NCBI GenBank assembly: GCA_947631215.1
Contig: CANRKN010000064.1
Location: 1-11,669, forward strand
Direction: 5' to 3'
Source of the DNA: an uncultured Oscillospiraceae bacterium
GTDB taxonomy: Bacteria; Bacillota_A; Clostridia; Oscillospirales; Oscillospiraceae
Length of the DNA stretch: 11,669 nt
Made by a program: the position numbers and the translations under genes. Shown here piece by piece: positions 7,824 to 11,669 of the stretch (position 1 is its first letter; every line of letters begins with the position of its first letter). The notes beneath the pieces were generated by a model. It saw only the letters and a program-made list of their open reading frames with translations. It did not search any database and had not been told where the DNA came from.

Positions 7824-9323
7824 ATGCAAGGCTATGTGATCGCTTTGGACCAGGGCACCACCAGCTCCCGGGCCATCATCTTCGACCGGGAGGGGGGCAT
7901 CGTCTCCCAGGCCCAATACCCCTTTGAGCAGCACTATCCCAAGCCCGGCTGGGTGGAGCATGACCCCATGGACATCGTGAACACCCAGTTCCATGCCCTG
8001 GGCGCGGCCTTTGAAAGGTCCGGGCTCTCCGCGGCGGATGTGGCTGCCATCGGCATCACCAACCAGCGGGAGACCACCATCGTCTGGGATAAGGAAACGG
8101 GCAAACCCGTCTACAACGCCATCGTCTGGCAGTGCCGCCGCACCGCGCCCACCATCCGCCAGCTTCTGGCCGACGGCATGCGGGAGCAGATCCTGCGCAC
8201 CACGGGCCTGGTGCCGGACCCCTATTTCTCCGGCACGAAGATCAAGTGGATACTGGACAACGTCCCCGGCGTCCGGGAAAAGGCGGAGGTGGGGAAGCTC
8301 CTCTTCGGCACGGTGGACACCTGGCTCATCTGGAATCTCACCGGCGAGCACGTGACGGACCCCTCCAACGCCTCCCGGACCATGCTCTTTGATATCGACC
8401 GCCTTGTTTGGGACGAGGACATGTGCCGGGCGCTGGGCGTGCCCATAGCCATGCTGCCCCGGGTCGTGCCCAACTCCGGCAGATTCGGCATCATAAAACA
8501 TGGCATCCCCGGCCTGGAGCAGCTGGAGGGCATCCCAGTATGCGGCGCGGCGGGGGACCAGCAGGCGGCGCTGCTGGGCCAGGGCTGCATCCTGCCCGGT
8601 CAGGCCAAGAATACATACGGCACCGGCTGCTTCACCCTCATGAACGTGGGCGAGACCGCCCCCCGCAGCCAGAACGGCCTTCTCACCAGCGTGGCCTGGC
8701 AGGCAGGGGGGAAGACCGCCTATGCCTTGGAGGGGAGCGTGTTCAACGCCGGCTCCTCCATCCAGTGGCTCCGGGACGAGCTGGGCCTCATCTCCACCGC
8801 CCATGAGTGCGACGTGCTGGCCGAGCAGGTCCCGGACACCGGCGGCGTATATATGGTCAGCGCCTTCACCGGCCTTGGCGCCCCCTGGTGGGACCCCTAT
8901 GCCAGGGGCGCGCTGGTGGGCGTGACCCGGGGCACGGGGAAGGCCCATCTCTGCCGGGCGGTGCTGGAGGGCATCGCCTATCAGGTAGCGGACCTGCTGG
9001 AGCTCATGGAGTCCGACGGCTACTATAAGATGGATGTGCTGCGGGTGGACGGCGGCGCGTCCGTGTCGGACATCCTGATGCAGTTCCAGGCAGATGTGCT
9101 GCAGCGGCCCATCGATAGGCCCCAGACCGTGGAGACCACGGCATTAGGCGCGGCGTTTTTAGCGGGCCTCGCCGCCGGGGTGTGGACCGACATGAGCCAG
9201 GTGCAGGCACTGCGCCGGACTCAGCGGCAGTTCACGCCCAACATGGACCCGGAGAGGGCGGCCAAGCTCATGGCCGGCTGGCACCGGGCGGTAGAAAGGG
9301 CAAAGGACTGGGAAACCAAGTGA
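7824..9323 (+). CDS. glpK: Glycerol kinase
   Basis: Cytoplasmic FGGY-family kinase that phosphorylates glycerol to sn-glycerol-3-phosphate with ATP. The 499 residues match the usual length (about 500). Seen: ATP-binding ALDQGTTSSRA at residues 7-17; substrate residues Arg82-Glu83 in TNQRET; AIVWQCRRT; AGDQQAALLGQ with catalytic Asp245; NTYGTGCF; and the C-terminal TTALGAAFLAGLAAGVW. This set is specific to glycerol kinase and excludes xylulose or gluconate kinases. The YHFYG segment whose His is phosphorylated by HPr in enterococcal enzymes is not present (the matching stretch reads NSGRFG, about 217-222), and the GGTR loop that binds fructose-1,6-bisphosphate in E. coli is also not recognisable. 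No glpF or glpD is adjacent. The gene has its own promoter and ribosome binding site and is followed after one base by a MATE transporter gene, so the two are probably co-transcribed. Confidence 0.97.
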   Translation: MQGYVIALDQGTTSSRAIIFDREGGIVSQAQYPFEQHYPKPGWVEHDPMDIVNTQFHALGAAFERSGLSAADVAAIGITNQRETTIVWDKETGKPVYNAIVWQCRRTAPTIRQLLADGMREQILRTTGLVPDPYFSGTKIKWILDNVPGVREKAEVGKLLFGTVDTWLIWNLTGEHVTDPSNASRTMLFDIDRLVWDEDMCRALGVPIAMLPRVVPNSGRFGIIKHGIPGLEQLEGIPVCGAAGDQQAALLGQGCILPGQAKNTYGTGCFTLMNVGETAPRSQNGLLTSVAWQAGGKTAYALEGSVFNAGSSIQWLRDELGLISTAHECDVLAEQVPDTGGVYMVSAFTGLGAPWWDPYARGALVGVTRGTGKAHLCRAVLEGIAYQVADLLELMESDGYYKMDVLRVDGGASVSDILMQFQADVLQRPIDRPQTVETTALGAAFLAGLAAGVWTDMSQVQALRRTQRQFTPNMDPERAAKLMAGWHRAVERAKDWETK

Positions 9324-9324
9324 T

Positions 9325-10695
9325 ATGAGGACCCAAACGCATCACTCCAACCAAATAGACATGCTCCACGGGCCCCTGCTGGGGAAGATACTGCTGTTCG
9401 CACTGCCCCTGGCAGCCAGCAGCATATTGCAGCAGCTGTTCAACTCCGCGGACGTGGCCGTGGCCGGCCGCTTCGCCGGCTATCAGGCCCAGGCCGCCGT
9501 GGGGGTGAACAGCCCCGTCATCAACCTGCTCATCAACCTCTTCGTGGGTCTGTCCGTGGGCGGGAACGTGGTCATCGCCAACTTCATCGGCCAGCGGAAG
9601 AGCCATGAGATACAGGACGCGGTCCACACCGTCATCACCTTGGCGCTCATCAGCGGCGCGTTTCTTCTTTGTCTGGGGCAGGTGGCCGCCCGGCCCATCC
9701 TGACTGTCATGGGCACGCCGGAGGACGTGCTGGACCTGTCGGTGCTGTATCTGCGCATCTATTTTCTCGGCATGCCCTTCATCATGGTCTATAACTTTGG
9801 CTCCGCCATATTGCGCAGCGTGGGGGATACTAGAAGGCCGCTCTATTGCCTGACCCTGGCGGGCGTCATCAACGTGTGCCTCAACCTGCTGTTCGTGATC
9901 GTGTTCCATAGAAGCGCCGACGGCGTGGCCATCGCCACGGTGCTCTCCAACGGCGTCAGCGCCAGCCTCGTCATCTTCTTCCTCCTGCGGGAGGACGAGG
10001 AGATACGCCTCTATCCCAAAAAACTGCGGATGAATAAGGACATCCTTGGCCGGGTGGTGCGCATCGGCGTGCCCGCGGGCATCCAGGGCATGGTGTTCTC
10101 CCTTTCCAACGTGTGCATCCAGTCTGCCATCAACTCCTTCGGCTCCGACGCCATGGCGGGCTCCGCGGCAGCCCAGAACTTCGAGTCCTTCACCTTCTTC
10201 GTGACCAACTCCTTCAACCAGGCCACCGTCACCTTCGTGAGCCAGAACTACGGCGCCCACCAGTTCGACCGGTGCAAAAAGGTCCTGCGCCTGAGTCTCG
10301 CGGCGGGCTTTCTCTGCACCGGCGCCATGTGCGCCATGTTCGTGCTGGGGAGGAACACCTTTATCCGCCTCTTCACCATAGAGCCCGCGGTCATCGACTA
10401 CGCCCTCATCCGCATGACCCATATCGCCACGTTCTCGTGGCTGGCAGTGAGCTATGAGGTCACGGGCGCAGCCCTGCGGGGGGTGGGGTATTCTCTCACG
10501 CCAGCCATCATCACCGTATTCGGCTCCTGCATCCTGCGGCTCATATGGGTGTTCGTGCTGTTCCCCAACACCGACTCCTTTGGCCGGCTCATGTACGTCT
10601 ATCCCATCACCTGGCTGGTGACGGGCGTCATGATGATCACTGCTTACTTCATTCTTCGCAGGAAGGTCTACCACAAGGACGCGCTCGGCCGCTGA
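9325..10695 (+). CDS. MATE family efflux transporter
   Basis: A 456-residue inner-membrane protein of the multidrug and toxic compound extrusion family, which exchanges H+ or Na+ for cationic drugs or metabolites. The hydrophobicity pattern fits 12 transmembrane helices in two homologous halves. The first half opens with LPLAASSILQQLFNSADVAVAGRF, with an acidic Asp43 in helix 1 at the usual coupling position; each half carries a family motif at its centre, LRSVGDTRRP from residue 163 and ALRGVGYSLTP from 383. ATG 9325 follows the glpK stop with a single base between, and no clear ribosome binding site is present, so translation is likely coupled to glpK. ATG 9361 is a possible alternative start but also lacks a ribosome binding site and would remove the usual short N-terminal tail. 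The substrate cannot be predicted; linkage to glycerol kinase is unexpected. The region after the stop is the hairpin-rich spacer. Confidence 0.93.
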   Translation: MRTQTHHSNQIDMLHGPLLGKILLFALPLAASSILQQLFNSADVAVAGRFAGYQAQAAVGVNSPVINLLINLFVGLSVGGNVVIANFIGQRKSHEIQDAVHTVITLALISGAFLLCLGQVAARPILTVMGTPEDVLDLSVLYLRIYFLGMPFIMVYNFGSAILRSVGDTRRPLYCLTLAGVINVCLNLLFVIVFHRSADGVAIATVLSNGVSASLVIFFLLREDEEIRLYPKKLRMNKDILGRVVRIGVPAGIQGMVFSLSNVCIQSAINSFGSDAMAGSAAAQNFESFTFFVTNSFNQATVTFVSQNYGAHQFDRCKKVLRLSLAAGFLCTGAMCAMFVLGRNTFIRLFTIEPAVIDYALIRMTHIATFSWLAVSYEVTGAALRGVGYSLTPAIITVFGSCILRLIWVFVLFPNTDSFGRLMYVYPITWLVTGVMMITAYFILRRKVYHKDALGR

Positions 10696-10715
10696 CATCT
10701 AAAAGCCTCGCAGAG

Positions 10716-10735
10716 TTCGCCGCCGGAGCGGCGAA
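10716..10735. repeat. Inverted repeat 1 of the MATE-gdhA spacer
   Basis: Perfect 8-bp stem TTCGCCGC (10716-10723) / GCGGCGAA (10728-10735) with loop CGGA, 20 nt after the MATE stop. It is followed on the plus strand by an A run and not a T run, so it is not a standard terminator for the MATE transcript; on the minus strand the six-T run precedes the stem. It may still slow polymerase or protect the mRNA 3' end. Confidence 0.6.
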
Positions 10736-10746
10736 AAAAGTGGGAT

Positions 10747-10779
10747 GATTTTTCCGGGGGCGTGTACCTCGGAAAAATC
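10747..10779. repeat. Inverted repeat 2 of the MATE-gdhA spacer (long stem)
   Basis: GATTTTTCCG (10747-10756) pairs perfectly with CGGAAAAATC (10770-10779). In plus-strand RNA the stem extends by three more pairs (one G-U and two G-C), leaving a 7-nt loop GCGTGTA. No T tract follows on the plus strand. On the minus strand a run of six T comes 7 nt after the stem, so a poor terminator of read-through from gdhA is possible. The function is unknown. Confidence 0.6.
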
Positions 10780-10802
10780 TCTTATCAGCCCGCAAACGTG
10801 AA

Positions 10803-10832
10803 CGTCCCCGCCCATCCGGGCGGGGACGCTTT
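10803..10832 (+). terminator. GC-rich hairpin, probable terminator of the glpK-MATE transcript
   Basis: Perfect 11-bp stem CGTCCCCGCCC (10803-10813) / GGGCGGGGACG (10818-10828) with loop ATCC, followed by CTTT. Of the spacer's four inverted repeats it is the best plus-strand terminator candidate because of the very stable stem, though the T tract is short. It is about 110 nt after the MATE stop and is flanked by complementary AGCCCGC (10787-10793) and GCGGGCT (10841-10847), so a larger nested fold is possible. Confidence 0.5.
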
Positions 10833-10857
10833 GCGCTGCAGCGGGCTGCAACTCTTT

Positions 10858-10884
10858 CAATTGAAAGGGTTTCCCTTTCAATTG
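10858..10884 (-). terminator. Hairpin just after gdhA, probable gdhA terminator
   Basis: Perfect 12-bp inverted repeat CAATTGAAAGGG (10858-10869) / CCCTTTCAATTG (10873-10884) with spacer TTT, starting 5 nt beyond the gdhA stop codon on the minus strand. Its place fits a terminator, but the minus-strand tail reads AAAGAG and not a T run. The left arm is also part of a 14-bp palindrome CTTTCAATTGAAAG (10854-10867), so two alternative pairings compete. Confidence 0.5.
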
Positions 10885-10889
10885 ACTGT

Positions 10890-11669
10890 TTATACGATGC
10901 CTTGTGCCATCATGGCCTCGGCTACCTTGAGGAACCCGGCCACGTTGGCGCCCACCATCAGGTCGCCGGGCTTTCCGCACTCCACGGAGGCGTCGTAGCA
11001 GGCCTGATAGATGTTGATCATGATGGTATGCAGCCGCTCGTCCACTTCCTCAAAGGACCAGCTCAAACGCATGGAGTTCTGGGTCATCTCCAGGCCGGAG
11101 GTGGCCACGCCGCCGGCATTGGAGGCTTTGCCGGGGCTGTAGAGGAGCCCGGCGCCCTGGACCACCGCGATGGCCTCGGGGGTGAGGGGCATGTTGGCGC
11201 CCTCGAACACGCCGATGCAGCCGTTGGCCACAAGCGCCTTGGCGCCGTCGGCGTCCATCTCATTCTGGCTGGCGCAGGGGAGAGCGCTGTCGCACTTCAT
11301 GTTCCAGATGCCCTTGCAGCCCTCGTGGTACTCGGAGCCGGGGACCTCCTGGGCGTAAACGCTGATGCGGGCACGGCGGTTCTGCTTGATGTCGAAGAGG
11401 ACGTCCAAATCGATGCCCTTGGGGTCGTAGACATAGCCCTGGGAGTCGCTCATGGCAACCACCTTGCCGCCCAGCTGCGTGCACTTTTCCGCGGCGTACT
11501 GGGCCACGTTGCCGGAGCCGGAGACGATCACGGTCTTGCCCTCAAAGCTGGTGTCTTTCAGATGCTTCAGCGCCTCGGCCGCGTAATAGCAAAGGCCATA
11601 GCCCGTGGCCTGGGTCCGGGCCAGGGAGCCGCCGAAGGTCAGGCCCTTGCCGGTGAGCACGCCCGCCTC
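10890..11669 (-). CDS. gdhA: Glutamate dehydrogenase, NADP type, C-terminal part (cut by window end)
   Basis: Enzyme joining 2-oxoglutarate and ammonium to glutamate, a main nitrogen assimilation route in gut anaerobes. The 259 residues present are the C-terminal part of a hexameric family-I enzyme of about 445; the frame stays open to the window edge, where it reads EAGVLTGKGLTFGGS. The Rossmann motif SGSGNVAQYAAEK is at fragment residues 50-62, followed by MSDSQG at the end of the second strand, which resembles NADP-specific enzymes (SDS) and not the NAD enzyme of Clostridium symbiosum (GPD). PCASQNEMD, FEGANMPLTPEA, NAGGVATSGLEM and GANVAGFLKVAEAMMAQG are all present. One small oddity is RTQATGYG where most homologues have Glu in place of Gln. 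The stop TAA is at 10892-10890, 5 nt before a strong hairpin. Cofactor preference is an inference from one loop. Confidence 0.95.
   Translation of the reverse strand, partial: EAGVLTGKGLTFGGSLARTQATGYGLCYYAAEALKHLKDTSFEGKTVIVSGSGNVAQYAAEKCTQLGGKVVAMSDSQGYVYDPKGIDLDVLFDIKQNRRARISVYAQEVPGSEYHEGCKGIWNMKCDSALPCASQNEMDADGAKALVANGCIGVFEGANMPLTPEAIAVVQGAGLLYSPGKASNAGGVATSGLEMTQNSMRLSWSFEEVDERLHTIMINIYQACYDASVECGKPGDLMVGANVAGFLKVAEAMMAQGIV

Noticed and set aside
7761..8948. 395-residue open frame on the minus strand before the hydrolase
   Set aside because: It is antisense to the first part of glpK and resembles no family; the glycerol kinase frame is unmistakable.
9268..10698. 476-residue open frame on the minus strand
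   Set aside because: It is antisense to the MATE gene, rich in His/Asp/Gly/Glu with no recognisable domain, and has no ribosome binding site.

Overview
The window is GC-rich, densely coded bacterial DNA with compact gene spacing, AGGAGG-type ribosome binding sites and Firmicutes-style protein sequences. The gene set (UvrA, RecD2, ComF, an MreB/Mbl relative, an NADP-type glutamate dehydrogenase) points to a high-GC anaerobic Clostridia member, most likely of the Oscillospiraceae type. That placement is an inference from protein character and composition, not from a marker gene.

Region 1 (1-6802, plus strand) is one tight five-gene transcription unit whose start lies before the window. It holds the C-terminal four fifths of uvrA, a small membrane protein of the Sm_multidrug_ex/COG2426 family, recD2 helicase, a ComF-type phosphoribosyltransferase-like protein, and a divergent MreB/Mbl actin homologue. 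Gaps are 6, 2, -8 and 19 nt. A perfect 12-bp hairpin at 6776-6802 ends it and also serves the convergent gene that follows.

Region 2 (6802-10695) has an alpha/beta hydrolase of the monoacylglycerol lipase/lysophospholipase type on the minus strand, divergent from glpK (glycerol kinase) followed one base later by a MATE efflux transporter. The 92-bp divergent spacer holds an extended -10 promoter pointing at glpK and a perfect 8-4-8 palindrome that could be a shared operator. A lipase releasing glycerol and a kinase trapping it as glycerol-3-phosphate would make a plausible glycerolipid salvage pair.

Region 3 (10696-10889) is a 194-bp convergent spacer with no gene. It is unusually packed with four perfect or near-perfect inverted repeats, only some of which look like terminators. 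Region 4 (10890-11669, minus strand) is the C-terminal part of gdhA, running off the window end.

No tRNA, rRNA, CRISPR array, insertion sequence or phage gene was seen. Most of the window is ordinary chromosomal housekeeping DNA. The items most worth a second look are the MreB-like protein with substitutions at several normally near-invariant actin-fold positions, including the catalytic glutamate, and the hairpin-dense spacer before gdhA.
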